DNA of 53,435 nucleotides, from positions 1 through 53,435 of the forward strand of contig CABYHH010000005.1 in NCBI GenBank assembly GCA_902518835.1. Direction: 5' to 3'. The DNA is from an uncultured Pelagibacteraceae bacterium (GTDB lineage Bacteria; Pseudomonadota; Alphaproteobacteria; Pelagibacterales; Pelagibacteraceae). The notes beneath the pieces were generated by a model. It searched no databases. It saw only the letters and a program-made list of their open reading frames with translations, and was not told where the DNA came from. The position numbers and the translations under genes are program-made. Shown here one piece after another: positions 1 to 8,580 of this stretch; position 1 is the first letter of the stretch, and each line of letters opens with the position of its first letter.

Positions 1-75
1 GAGATGAGTTTAAAAAAAAAAAAACCAATAAATTTTAGAATAATCCAAGAAGTATTAGGGGGTGAATCTGAATAA
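1..75 (+). CDS. 3' end of an upstream gene, possibly ribonuclease D
   Basis: The frame starting at base 1 is open and ends at a TAA at 73-75, giving a 24-residue tail that ends GGESE. The last 14 bases overlap the GTG start of aspS, as expected for a coupled gene pair in such a compact genome. In several alphaproteobacteria rnd (ribonuclease D) sits directly before aspS, so rnd is the best guess. The tail is too short and lysine-rich to show a domain, so this identity is inference from neighbourhood only. Confidence 0.35.
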   Translation, partial: EMSLKKKKPINFRIIQEVLGGESE

Positions 76-1852
76 ATACAGGAGCCACCAATGTAATGAA
101 TTAAGAAGTAAGGATATTGACAGTAAGGTATTTCTTTCAGGATGGATTAATAAGAAACGAGATCATGGAAACTTACTTTTTATTGATCTACGCGATAATT
201 ATGGGATGACACAATGCATTATAGATAAAGATAATCCCAATTTTAATCAGTTAGAAAAAACTCAATTAGAAACAGTAATACAAATTCACGGAAAAGTCGT
301 CCATAGATCTAAAGAGACTTTTAATAATGAACTAGAGACAGGTGAAATAGAGGTAGTAATTGAAAAATTTTTAATTTTAGGAGAATGCAAGGAATTGCCA
401 ATGCCCGTATTTAGCGATCAAGATTATTCTGAAGAAATAAGACTGAAATATAGATTTTTAGATCTTAGAAGAAAAAAAATTCATGAAAATATTATATTAA
501 GATCAAAAGTAATTTCTTTTATTAGAAGTGAAATGGAAAAATTAGGATTTTTAGAATATCAAACACCTATATTAACATCTTCGAGTCCAGAGGGGGCTAG
601 AGATTTTTTAGTACCAAGTAGATTAAACCATGGAAAATTTTATGCATTACCACAAGCACCACAACAATTTAAACAACTTATAATGGTTTCAGGTTTTGAT
701 AAATATTATCAAATAGCGCCGTGTTTTAGAGATGAAGATGCAAGAGCAGATCGAAGTCCGGGCGAATTTTATCAATTAGATTTGGAGATGTCATTTGTTG
801 ATCAAGAAGATATTTTTAATGTTGTTGAAAATCTATTAGTCAATACTTTTGAAAAATTTTCTAAAAATAAATTATTAACAAATAAATTCCCAAGAATTTC
901 TTATTCAGATGCTATGCTCAAATATGGAACTGACAAACCAGACTTGAGAAATCCTTTAGTGATAAGTGACATTACAGATATTTTTTTGAGAGAGGATGTA
1001 AGTTTTGAAATATTTAAGAAATTAGTAAAAAATGGATCTAAAGTAAGGTGCATTGTAACAAAAAAAACAAAGGATAAGCCAAGAAGTTTTTTTGATAAAA
1101 TTGACAAATGGGCAAAAGATCAAGGTTTTTCTGGATTAGCTTATTTTACAATTGAGAAAAATAAAGAAATTAGTGCCAAAGGTCCGGTTGGTAGATTTTT
1201 TTCTAAAGAGGCTCTAGAAGAAATAATGATTAGAACTAATGCAGAAGTTGGCGATAGTATATTTTTAGCATGTAACAAACTAAAAGATTTGGAAAAAATA
1301 TCTTCTTTAGCAAGAGATAAAATTGCTCAAGAATTGAATTTAATTGATAATAATATTTTTGCTTTCTGTTGGATAGTAGATTATCCGATGTTTGAAAAAG
1401 ATGAAAAAACAAAAAAAATAATTTTTAGTCATAATCCATTTTCCATGCCCCAGGGGGATATTAAAAAAATTGATTTTAAAAACCCTTTGAATATTCTTGC
1501 TTACCAATATGATATCGTTTGTAATGGTATTGAGCTTTCATCTGGTGCTATAAGAAATCATATACCAGAGTTAATGTATAAACTTTTTTCAATTGTAGGT
1601 TATAAAAAAGATCAAGTTGATAAAAAATTTAGTGGGATGATAAATGCTCTTAGTTATGGTGCACCGCCCCATGGAGGAATAGCTCCTGGTATAGACAGAA
1701 TAATAATGCTTTTAGCAAATGAAAAAAATATTAGAGAGGTGACAATGTTTCCAATGAATCAAAATGCTCAAGATTTAATGATGAGAGCTCCGTCTGAGGT
1801 TTCAGAAACTCAACTAAAAGAACTAGGTATTTCTTTGAATAGAAAAAAATAA
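62..1852 (+). CDS. aspS: aspartyl-tRNA synthetase
   Basis: This class II synthetase charges tRNA-Asp with aspartate in the cytoplasm. The 596 residues match the usual bacterial length of about 590. An N-terminal OB-fold anticodon-binding domain covers roughly residues 1-110 (LSGWINKKRDHGNLLFIDLR). Motif 2 follows near residue 220 (FRDEDARADRSPGEFYQLD), then the bacterial GAD insertion and motif 3 near residue 540 (GIAPGIDRIIML). The start is GTG, because no in-frame ATG exists upstream and the N-terminus aligns with the alphaproteobacterial family. It overlaps the preceding gene by 14 bases. In organisms that use GatCAB this enzyme may also charge tRNA-Asn, which cannot be judged here. Confidence 0.97.
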   Translation: MNLNKYRSHQCNELRSKDIDSKVFLSGWINKKRDHGNLLFIDLRDNYGMTQCIIDKDNPNFNQLEKTQLETVIQIHGKVVHRSKETFNNELETGEIEVVIEKFLILGECKELPMPVFSDQDYSEEIRLKYRFLDLRRKKIHENIILRSKVISFIRSEMEKLGFLEYQTPILTSSSPEGARDFLVPSRLNHGKFYALPQAPQQFKQLIMVSGFDKYYQIAPCFRDEDARADRSPGEFYQLDLEMSFVDQEDIFNVVENLLVNTFEKFSKNKLLTNKFPRISYSDAMLKYGTDKPDLRNPLVISDITDIFLREDVSFEIFKKLVKNGSKVRCIVTKKTKDKPRSFFDKIDKWAKDQGFSGLAYFTIEKNKEISAKGPVGRFFSKEALEEIMIRTNAEVGDSIFLACNKLKDLEKISSLARDKIAQELNLIDNNIFAFCWIVDYPMFEKDEKTKKIIFSHNPFSMPQGDIKKIDFKNPLNILAYQYDIVCNGIELSSGAIRNHIPELMYKLFSIVGYKKDQVDKKFSGMINALSYGAPPHGGIAPGIDRIIMLLANEKNIREVTMFPMNQNAQDLMMRAPSEVSETQLKELGISLNRKK

Positions 1853-2677
1853 TTATTTCTTCCCCTTAAGATTTATCTTTATGTCAGATAAATCAACTAA
1901 ATTTTTTTTGTAATTATTTCTTACGAATCCTTTACTTGTTATATCTTTTACAATCCTGAGCAATTGGCTTTGATCCTCAGAATTTTCATCATCTATGCTT
2001 GTATTTTCTGAAGTTCCTATCGAAGGTGTATGAGCTAAATCTTCTCTATTTTGATAGGAAATAGCTAACTCTCTAAAAATGTAATCAAGAATTGAGGATG
2101 CACTTAAAATTCTATCATTGCCATAAACTTTACCTGAGGGTTCAAATTTTGTTCCTACGAAAGCACTTATAAATTCATCTAAAGGTACTCCATACTGTAA
2201 GCCCAACGATACAGCAATTGCAAAATTATTCATTAAAGCTTTAACTAATTCGCCTTCTTTACTAGTATCAATAAATATTTCACCAATCTTACCATCATCA
2301 TATTCTCCAGTGTGTAAATAAACTTTATGATCTCCAATAGTGGCCTTTTGAATATAACCCTTTCTTCTGTCTGGCATACTAAATCTTTTACTGTTATTTT
2401 CATAATTTTGATTTTTTGTTTTTATAATATTTTCGATATTCGAAGGACTTGATTTAGTTGTATTTGCTGAACTTTCGATTTTGTGATTTTCTATAATATT
2501 TTTATTTTTTGGATCTAAGCTTTTTGTTTTTCTATTATCAAGTTTTACATTCAGTACTTCGAATTTACCATCATCTCTTTTTTCGAGGTTTTTAAGCTCT
2601 GTTTCATTTATATCATCTAAGTAGTGATTTACTTTAAACGTACATGTATAATAAGTCTCAACTAAATATTTTGCCAT
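1853..2677 (-). CDS. stand-alone TSCPD-domain protein related to class II ribonucleotide reductase
   Basis: The 274-residue protein has a low-complexity, Lys/Asn-rich first half. Its second half, from about residue 100 ([20 protein letters not shown]) to 230, closely resembles the TSCPD region of B12-dependent ribonucleotide reductase NrdJ. Recognisable NrdJ-like stretches are [36 protein letters not shown] and [13 protein letters not shown]. The catalytic barrel and its radical-forming cysteines are absent, so it cannot be a reductase by itself. The family name and NrdJ relationship are known; the cellular role is not. It converges tail to tail with aspS, with one stop codon abutting the other, and has its own promoter region at 2678-2792. 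Confidence 0.8.
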   Translation of the reverse strand: MAKYLVETYYTCTFKVNHYLDDINETELKNLEKRDDGKFEVLNVKLDNRKTKSLDPKNKNIIENHKIESSANTTKSSPSNIENIIKTKNQNYENNSKRFSMPDRRKGYIQKATIGDHKVYLHTGEYDDGKIGEIFIDTSKEGELVKALMNNFAIAVSLGLQYGVPLDEFISAFVGTKFEPSGKVYGNDRILSASSILDYIFRELAISYQNREDLAHTPSIGTSENTSIDDENSEDQSQLLRIVKDITSKGFVRNNYKKNLVDLSDIKINLKGKK

Positions 2678-2792
2678 TTCGCCTCAATTTTTAAATTTAT
2701 TTTGTATTGTGTAAAAATTTATTTATATACAAAATCATATTATAGTCTAATTTAATTTATACAATTTTGAATTGAAACTTTATAATTTAATT

Positions 2793-3152
2793 ATGTTGAC
2801 ATTTTTAAAAAAAATTTTCGTCTGGTGGAATCAAGATACTATTGGTACGAGATTGAATACTTTTATTTTTGGTACACTTGTTGGGAGGGATAATTTTGGA
2901 AATAAATATTACGAGAGCAAGAAGGGCAAAAGATGGGTAATTTACTCCGGTGAAATTGATGCTTCAAAAATCCCTGTAGAATGGTATTCCTGGATGCATT
3001 TTACTAAGAATAAAATTGAAAAAAATCATGATCTACAGAAATATGAATGGCAAAAACCTCATCAACCAAATTTAACTGGAACAAATTTAGCTTATTATCC
3101 CAATAAAAAAAAGAATGTACTCAAAAAAAAATATAATAGTTGGAAAAAATAA
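2793..3152 (+). CDS. NDUFA12-family complex I accessory protein
   Basis: The protein belongs to the NDUFA12/B17.2 family, an accessory subunit of NADH:ubiquinone oxidoreductase shared by mitochondria and alphaproteobacteria. Family hallmarks are GTLVGRDNFGNKYYES, the GKRWVIYSGEIDASKIP stretch and VEWYSWMHF, followed by HQPNLTGT near the end. I chose the ATG at 2793 (MLTFLKK) over a TTG 21 bases upstream because family members begin close to the WWN motif. The 119-residue length is typical. It overlaps the next gene by 38 bases, so the two are probably co-transcribed. It would act on the matrix-like (cytoplasmic) side of complex I. Confidence 0.9.
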   Translation: MLTFLKKIFVWWNQDTIGTRLNTFIFGTLVGRDNFGNKYYESKKGKRWVIYSGEIDASKIPVEWYSWMHFTKNKIEKNHDLQKYEWQKPHQPNLTGTNLAYYPNKKKNVLKKKYNSWKK

Positions 3153-3513
3153 ACTCATATTAATTAATTTTATTATTTTTATAATTTTTAACAATCTAGT
3201 TTTAGCAGATAATCTAGAGGGAAAAATTACACATATTAAAGTTTTAGATAAGATAAGTTCAAAAAATCAACTCATAAAATTAAAGAACGGTGAGGAAATT
3301 CGTCACAAAGACTTGTTATTAAAAAGTATGAAATGTAAAAATTCAGAATTTGATGATAATCCTGAAATTACAGCTTATATACAAGTTAAAGATTTAATGA
3401 GTAACAATAAAGATGATGTATTTGTTTTCAATGGTTGGATGTTCTCCTCAAGTCCATCTATCAAACCATTTGATCATCCTGTTTATGATATTTTATTAGT
3501 TAAATGTTATTAG
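3115..3513 (+). CDS. DUF2155 family exported protein
   Basis: The 132-residue protein has a basic N-terminus, a hydrophobic core from about residue 14 to 29 and a likely signal-peptidase site after LVLA near residue 31. The mature part carries the DUF2155 pattern: the ITHIKVLDKISSKNQ start, a conserved Cys in KSMKC, and the FNGWMFSSSPSI region ending in HPVYDILLVKC. DUF2155 genes typically follow the NDUFA12 gene in alphaproteobacteria, as here. No biochemical function is established. The ATG at 3115 is the only start that leaves a complete signal peptide. It converges with accC, overlapping it by 4 bases. Confidence 0.85.
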   Translation: MYSKKNIIVGKNKLILINFIIFIIFNNLVLADNLEGKITHIKVLDKISSKNQLIKLKNGEEIRHKDLLLKSMKCKNSEFDDNPEITAYIQVKDLMSNNKDDVFVFNGWMFSSSPSIKPFDHPVYDILLVKCY

Positions 3514-4847
3514 ATTAGTTTTTCTTTATCTAACCAACTGACATTAAAATCTGAATTTATAAATTTCTCATGATTTAGAAGTTTTTTGTGCAATGGTATA
3601 GTAGTTTTTACTCCTTCAATAATAAATTCATCTAAAGATCTATTCATTCTTTGTATAGCTTCCATTCTATTTCTACCATGACAGATTAATTTACATATCA
3701 TGCTATCATAATAAGGAGTAATTTTATATCCTTGGAAAATTGCCCCATCTACTCTAGTTCTAAATCCAGATGGTTGGTGACACATACTAATTGTTCCTGG
3801 TGAGGGCTGAAAATTATTACCTGGATCTTCAGCATTTATTCTGCACTCGATAGCATGACCTCTAGGATTTATATCAGATTGATTAAGTGCTGTATTGCCA
3901 GAAAAAGCAATCCAAATCTGTTCTTTTATTATGTCTATTCCTGTTACCATTTCTGTGACAGGGTGTTCAACCTGAACCCTAGTATTCATTTCCAAAAAGA
4001 AAAACTTACCGTCCTCATAAATGAATTCAACTGTTCCAGCGCCTACATAACCAATTTTACTTACCATTCTCAAAGTTCTTTCAAACAAATCCTTTCTTAA
4101 TTCTTTGTTTAGAACAGGGCTTGGTGTTTCTTCAATTAATTTTTGATGTCTTCTTTGAACTGAGCAGTCTCTCTCGTGTAAATGAACTGCTCTATTTTTT
4201 CCAGCTAAAATTTGAACTTCAATGTGTCTTGGGTTTATAAAAAATTTTTCTATATATACTTCATCGTTACCAAAATATTTTTTTGCTTCAGATTTAGCTG
4301 TAGAAAAAAGTAATTCAAAGTCTTCCTCTTTACGCACAACTTTCATTCCCTTACCTCCACCTCCACCTGCAGCTTTGATTAAAATTGGAAATCCAATTTT
4401 TCTGCAAAGTTCCTTTGCTTCATCTAAATCCTTTACACCTCCCTCTGATCCTTCAATGATAGGTAAACCATATTCTTTTGCAATCTTTTTTGCTTGAATC
4501 TTATCACCCATCATTTCTATGTGTTTTGAGGAAGCTCCAATAAATTTAATATTATTTTTTTCTAACATTTTTGCAAAATCAGAATTTTCAGATAAAAATC
4601 CGTATCCAGGATGCACCGCTTCTGAATCTGTAAGCTCAACCGCTGACATTAAAGCTGGAATATTTAAATAACTATTCTCAGGTAGATGTGAACCAATACA
4701 AACACTTTCGTCAGCTAATTTGACATGCATACTTTCTCTGTCTACATCAGAGTGAACAGCAACTGTAGAAATTCCCCATTCCTTACAGGCTCTAATAATT
4801 CTAACTGCAATCTCTCCACGGTTTGCAATTAAAATTTTTTTAAACAT
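3510..4847 (-). CDS. accC: acetyl-CoA carboxylase, biotin carboxylase subunit
   Basis: AccC carboxylates the biotin on AccB using ATP and bicarbonate, the first half-reaction of malonyl-CoA synthesis. The 445 residues match the family. The start MFKKILIANRGEIAVRIIRA is characteristic. The glycine-rich ATP loop GGGGKGMKVV lies near residue 162, HIEVQ near 208, and the catalytic EMNTRVQVEHPVTE segment near 287. The start codon overlaps the last base of the accB stop (4847), so the genes are translationally coupled. In many alphaproteobacteria aat follows accC; here it is missing and the next gene is on the opposite strand. Confidence 0.98.
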   Translation of the reverse strand: MFKKILIANRGEIAVRIIRACKEWGISTVAVHSDVDRESMHVKLADESVCIGSHLPENSYLNIPALMSAVELTDSEAVHPGYGFLSENSDFAKMLEKNNIKFIGASSKHIEMMGDKIQAKKIAKEYGLPIIEGSEGGVKDLDEAKELCRKIGFPILIKAAGGGGGKGMKVVRKEEDFELLFSTAKSEAKKYFGNDEVYIEKFFINPRHIEVQILAGKNRAVHLHERDCSVQRRHQKLIEETPSPVLNKELRKDLFERTLRMVSKIGYVGAGTVEFIYEDGKFFFLEMNTRVQVEHPVTEMVTGIDIIKEQIWIAFSGNTALNQSDINPRGHAIECRINAEDPGNNFQPSPGTISMCHQPSGFRTRVDGAIFQGYKITPYYDSMICKLICHGRNRMEAIQRMNRSLDEFIIEGVKTTIPLHKKLLNHEKFINSDFNVSWLDKEKLI

Positions 4848-5272
4848 TATTCAAGGATTATAAGAACTTGTCCAAATTCAACTGGCTGTCCGTCAGCTAC
4901 GCTAATTTCCTTAACAATACCATCAGATGTAGACGGTACATGGTTCATGGTCTTCATTGCCTCAACTATCATAATCGTGTCACCTTTTTTTACTTTTTTC
5001 CCAACTTCAACAAATTTTTTTGCACCTGGTTCAGGTGCGTGATATGCAGTACCAATTATAGGTGATGAAATTTCTTTACCCGATTTTGCATCTTCATTTT
5101 TTTTTGTTACGGGTAAGGACTCATCATTTTTAAAAGTTGATTTATTATTTGACAAAATGTTATTTTTTGAAACTTTTATTTTAGTATCTTTCTCTGTATA
5201 TTCTAATTCTGTCAGCCCGAACTCATCAAGATAATCGCTCAACTCCTTAATAATTTTTTTATTTATTTTCAT
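4847..5272 (-). CDS. accB: acetyl-CoA carboxylase biotin carboxyl carrier protein
   Basis: AccB carries the biotin that shuttles carboxyl groups between biotin carboxylase and carboxyltransferase. The C-terminal biotinyl domain contains EAMKTM with the biotinylated lysine at position 107. It is joined to an N-terminal helical segment (LSDYLDEFGLTELEY) by a Lys/Ser/Asn-rich linker at roughly residues 35-68. The usual Ala/Pro linker has become Asn/Lys-rich, as expected in an AT-rich genome. The gene overlaps the end of aroQ by 14 bases and shares a base with accC, so aroQ-accB-accC is one operon. Confidence 0.97.
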   Translation of the reverse strand: MKINKKIIKELSDYLDEFGLTELEYTEKDTKIKVSKNNILSNNKSTFKNDESLPVTKKNEDAKSGKEISSPIIGTAYHAPEPGAKKFVEVGKKVKKGDTIMIVEAMKTMNHVPSTSDGIVKEISVADGQPVEFGQVLIILE

Positions 5273-5708
5273 ATTTTAAAAGTTTTTCTATTGCAATTAT
5301 GGCTAAAATATAACCATTGTCTCCTAAACCAAAAATACCTCCCGAAACAATATTACTAATTAAAGATTTCTGCCTAAATTCCTCTCTTTTATAAATATTT
5401 GAGAGGTGAACTTCAATAACCGGTTTTTTAAAAATTTCGAGAGCATCTCTTATTGCTACGGATGTATGAGTGAACGCCGCAGCATTAATTATCATCCCAT
5501 CATATATTTTTCTTGCATCTTGAATTAAATTTACTATCTCACCCTCCAGATTTGATTGTATAAATTCTGTTTTTAAACCCAATTCTTTTGATTTATTTAT
5601 ACAATTTTCTTTTAATCTATCGAATGTGATAGTACCATATTGTGATTGTTCTCTTTCGCCTAATAGATTAAGATTTGGACCATTAATAATAATTATTTTA
5701 TTATTCAT
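5259..5708 (-). CDS. aroQ: 3-dehydroquinate dehydratase, type II
   Basis: The enzyme converts 3-dehydroquinate to 3-dehydroshikimate in the shikimate pathway. The first residues NGPNLNLLGERE are the family signature. Tyr24 and His101 (in IEVHLSN) fall at the positions of the catalytic pair in characterised type II enzymes, and NAAAFTHTS forms part of the substrate pocket. The length of 149 residues is normal. It is the first gene of the aroQ-accB-accC operon, an arrangement common in proteobacteria, and is divergent from thiS with only 16 bases between start codons. Confidence 0.97.
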   Translation of the reverse strand: MNNKIIIINGPNLNLLGEREQSQYGTITFDRLKENCINKSKELGLKTEFIQSNLEGEIVNLIQDARKIYDGMIINAAAFTHTSVAIRDALEIFKKPVIEVHLSNIYKREEFRQKSLISNIVSGGIFGLGDNGYILAIIAIEKLLKYENK

Positions 5709-5724
5709 TTACACTTTATATACG

Positions 5725-5943
5725 ATGAAAAAAATAAAAAAAATAAAAATTCGGCTTAATGGCAAAGAAAAAAAAATTACGTACAATTATAAAATTAAAA
5801 ACTTGATAAACGACCTAAAAATACCCCTTAAGAAAGTTGCAATTGAACTTAATCAAGAAATTTTAGATAAAAAAAAACTTAATCGAATTAAGATCAAAAA
5901 AAATGATAAGATAGAAATCGTTCATTTTATAGGTGGTGGTTAA
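5725..5943 (+). CDS. thiS: sulfur carrier protein ThiS
   Basis: ThiS is a small ubiquitin-like protein. Its C-terminal thiocarboxylate donates sulfur for the thiazole ring of thiamine. The 72-residue protein ends in the required Gly-Gly (FIGGG, with an extra Gly) and contains the family stretch KKVAIELNQEIL. An upstream in-frame extension reaches 5626 inside aroQ, but the ATG at 5725 gives the right length and is preferred. thiG follows after 1 base. The very A-rich 5' end encodes MKKIKKIKIRLNGKEKK. Confidence 0.9.
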   Translation: MKKIKKIKIRLNGKEKKITYNYKIKNLINDLKIPLKKVAIELNQEILDKKKLNRIKIKKNDKIEIVHFIGGG

Positions 5944-5944
5944 A

Positions 5945-6718
5945 ATGAAAAAAGATGAATTTATTATTGCAAAAAAAAAATTTTATTCAAGACTAATAGT
6001 TGGTACTGGTAAATACAGAAATATGTCTGAGTGCGCCAAGGCAGTAAAACTATCAGGCGCTGAAATAGTAACAGTTGCAGTAAGGAGAGTGAATATTACT
6101 GATAAAAAAAAACCCTTGTTAATGGATTTTATAGATCCAAAAAAAATTACATATTTACCTAATACTGCAGGTTGTTTTAATTCCAAAGAAGCCCTCAGAA
6201 CACTTAGATTAGCAAGAGAAATTGGTGGCTGGAAATTAGTCAAACTAGAGGTTTTAGGAGATAAAAAAAATTTATTCCCTGAAATGATCGAAACTTTAAA
6301 ATCGACTGAAGTTTTAGCAAAAGAGGGTTTTCAGGTAATGGTTTATTGTAATGACGATCCATTGATGGCAAAGAGGCTTGAAAATTCTGGAGCTAAAGCA
6401 ATTATGCCCTTGGCAGCACCTATTGGTTCAGGATTAGGTATTCTTAATAAACTAAACATAAAGATTATAAGAAATCAGACTAAACTCCCTTTAATAATTG
6501 ATGCTGGATTAGGACAAGCTTCTGATGCAGCAATTGCCATGGAGTTAGGATGTGATGGTGTTTTAGTTAATACTGCGATTGCCAAAGCAAAGAAACCTTT
6601 TGAAATGGCTCTTGCATTTAAAAATGCAGTCTTAGCAGGAAGGCAATCCTACCGATCAGGTAGAATTGCAAAAGTTTTAATGGGCAGAGCCTCATCACCA
6701 AAAAAAGGTATTATTTAG
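5945..6718 (+). CDS. thiG: thiazole synthase
   Basis: ThiG forms the thiazole phosphate ring from deoxyxylulose phosphate, ThiS-thiocarboxylate and an iminoacetate donor. The TIM-barrel protein shows SRLIVGTGKY near the N-terminus, the Schiff-base lysine in VKLEVLGD near residue 100, NTAGC, and the phosphate-binding IDAGLGQASDAAIAMELGCDGVLVNTAI. The ATG at 5945 is preferred over a GTG at 5933, which would overlap thiS. No thiC, thiE or thiO is present in the window. SAR11 is known for lacking thiC and depending on external pyrimidine precursor. The gene converges with rne, overlapping it by 4 bases. Confidence 0.96.
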   Translation: MKKDEFIIAKKKFYSRLIVGTGKYRNMSECAKAVKLSGAEIVTVAVRRVNITDKKKPLLMDFIDPKKITYLPNTAGCFNSKEALRTLRLAREIGGWKLVKLEVLGDKKNLFPEMIETLKSTEVLAKEGFQVMVYCNDDPLMAKRLENSGAKAIMPLAAPIGSGLGILNKLNIKIIRNQTKLPLIIDAGLGQASDAAIAMELGCDGVLVNTAIAKAKKPFEMALAFKNAVLAGRQSYRSGRIAKVLMGRASSPKKGII

Positions 6719-8484
6719 CTTTTTTTATAAAAAATTTTTTTTTTTGTATATTTTTTTTTGAATTTTTTCTTTATTTTTATATTTATGACATTATCGTCTT
6801 TTATCTGTGTTTCTAAATTTTTAAGTTTTTCATAGTGCTCAACAAGCTCTATTGTTTTTTTTGATTTATTTTTAAGATCAATAATATATTCTGGTATAAT
6901 TAAGTTCTTTTCTGTTATTATGTCTATTTTGACTTTATTTTTTTTTTCAAGATAAGTTAAATCTTCAACAAAGTTTTCTTTTAAAAAATCTGATATTTTT
7001 TCACAGACCTTTAAATCAACGAACTTGGCTTTATTTAACACAGTCTTCAGCTCCACGGTTTTGAGTAATTTTTGAGCGAAAGATTCATCTGTTAAACTTA
7101 CTTTCCATTTTACTGCACTTTCTCTTAGCCTTTGTCTAGACATCTCAAGTAATCCAAAATTACTTATCCTGCCAATTTGAATGCGAGCCCTATCAATTCT
7201 ACACTTCTCTTTTAATCTTCTCTCTACAGTTTTTCTATTCCCATAATTTAACATATCAATAAAATCAATTATGATTAATCCTGATAAGTCTCTAATTTTT
7301 ATTTGTCTTGCAATCTCATCTGCAGCTTCAAGATTTGTATCAAGTGCAGTATTTTCAACATTTTTTTGCTTTATCGAGCTTCCAGAATTTACGTCTATTG
7401 AAACTAAAGCTTCTGTAGGATTAATAACTAAATACCCACCAGAATTCAATTTTATTTCCGAGTCAAATATTTGGTTTAACTTCTGTTCTATTCCTTCTTC
7501 AATAAATAAAGAAGTTTTTCCTCTATATTTTTTTATTTTTTTGACTTGGGAGGGCATAATTGTTTTCATAAAGTTTTGAGCTTTTTTAAATCCATCATTT
7601 CCCTCTACTATAATATTTTTAGTGTTATCATCATACATATCTCTAATAGTTCTTTTAATAATTTCACTTTCTTGATGGATTAATGAAGGCGCAATAGAAT
7701 TCAGAGCATTTTCTTTAATTAGATTCCAGGTTTTAACAAGAGAATTTAAATCTTGGCTGATTTCATTTTTAGTCTTATTACTTCCAGCGGTTCTTACTAT
7801 TAAGCCCATCTCTTTTGGTATTTCAATTTCATTTAATATTGTTCTTATTTTTTTTCTTTCAGCAGGATTAAAAATTTTTCTTGAGATTCCGCCTCCTTTT
7901 GCTGTGTTTGGCATTAAAACAATATATTTACCAGCTATAGAAATAAAAGTACTTAAAGCAGCTCCTTTTTGACCTCTTTCATCTTTTATAACTTGGACTA
8001 AAATTACCTGATTTGGCTTTATTACTTCTTGAATTTTGTATCTCTTAAATTTTGTTTTAAATTCTTTTTTTTCTACCTCTGAGAAATTTTCTTTGTTTTC
8101 ATTTTCTTTTTTTTCAATTGGATCATCTATTTCCAATTTACCTTCTGCTAAATTTTCTTCTTCTTTTGCTTCTACTTTTTTAGAGAGTTCTTCTCTAGCT
8201 TTTTCCTCCTCTTCTTTGATAATTTCTAAATCATTTTTTGGTATTTGGTAATAATCTGATTGAATATCATTGAATGATAAAAAACCATGTCTTTCTCTTC
8301 CAAAGTCAACAAATGCAGCCTGAAGAGAAGGTTCAATTCTACTTACTTTGCCTAGATAAATATTATTTTTAATTAAACTATTTTTTAAACCCTCGTACTC
8401 GTAATCTTCAATATTGTTATTGGATTTAAGCACAACACGGGTTTCATTTGGATGCGTTGCATCAATGTATAAATTTTTTTCCAT
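6715..8484 (-). CDS. rne: ribonuclease E/G, short form without zinc-link
   Basis: This endoribonuclease initiates mRNA decay and RNA processing. An S1 domain begins near residue 38 (IYLGKVSRIEPSLQAAFVDFG) and is interrupted by a Glu/Lys-rich insert at about residues 85-145. The DNase-I-like catalytic core has IDVNSGS with Asp364 and IIDFIDM with Asp407, spaced 43 residues apart like the Escherichia coli metal ligands. After LLEMSRQRLRES the conserved CPxCxG zinc-link is absent, and the protein ends in a Lys-rich tail at residue 589. The long C-terminal degradosome scaffold of typical alphaproteobacterial RNase E is also missing. Confidence 0.93.
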   Translation of the reverse strand: MEKNLYIDATHPNETRVVLKSNNNIEDYEYEGLKNSLIKNNIYLGKVSRIEPSLQAAFVDFGRERHGFLSFNDIQSDYYQIPKNDLEIIKEEEEKAREELSKKVEAKEEENLAEGKLEIDDPIEKKENENKENFSEVEKKEFKTKFKRYKIQEVIKPNQVILVQVIKDERGQKGAALSTFISIAGKYIVLMPNTAKGGGISRKIFNPAERKKIRTILNEIEIPKEMGLIVRTAGSNKTKNEISQDLNSLVKTWNLIKENALNSIAPSLIHQESEIIKRTIRDMYDDNTKNIIVEGNDGFKKAQNFMKTIMPSQVKKIKKYRGKTSLFIEEGIEQKLNQIFDSEIKLNSGGYLVINPTEALVSIDVNSGSSIKQKNVENTALDTNLEAADEIARQIKIRDLSGLIIIDFIDMLNYGNRKTVERRLKEKCRIDRARIQIGRISNFGLLEMSRQRLRESAVKWKVSLTDESFAQKLLKTVELKTVLNKAKFVDLKVCEKISDFLKENFVEDLTYLEKKNKVKIDIITEKNLIIPEYIIDLKNKSKKTIELVEHYEKLKNLETQIKDDNVINIKIKKKFKKKYTKKKIFYKKS

Positions 8485-8580
8485 AATTTGTTTTTTGATT
8501 TTTTCATTTAAACTTAAATAATAAATTTTGTTAATCTAATGCCTTATCTTTAACAAATTCCCATATATAATGGAAACAAA

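Noticed and set aside
2700-2734. Inverted repeat TTTTGTAT/ATACAAAA in the divergent gap
   Set aside because: The arms are only 8 bases of A/T-rich sequence with a 19-base spacer, so chance is likely.
5626-5724. Upstream in-frame extension of thiS
   Set aside because: It lies inside aroQ on the other strand and would make ThiS about 33 residues too long.
6719-6775. T-rich stretch as a terminator for thiG
   Set aside because: It is the Lys-rich 3' end of rne read on the other strand, and no stem precedes it.
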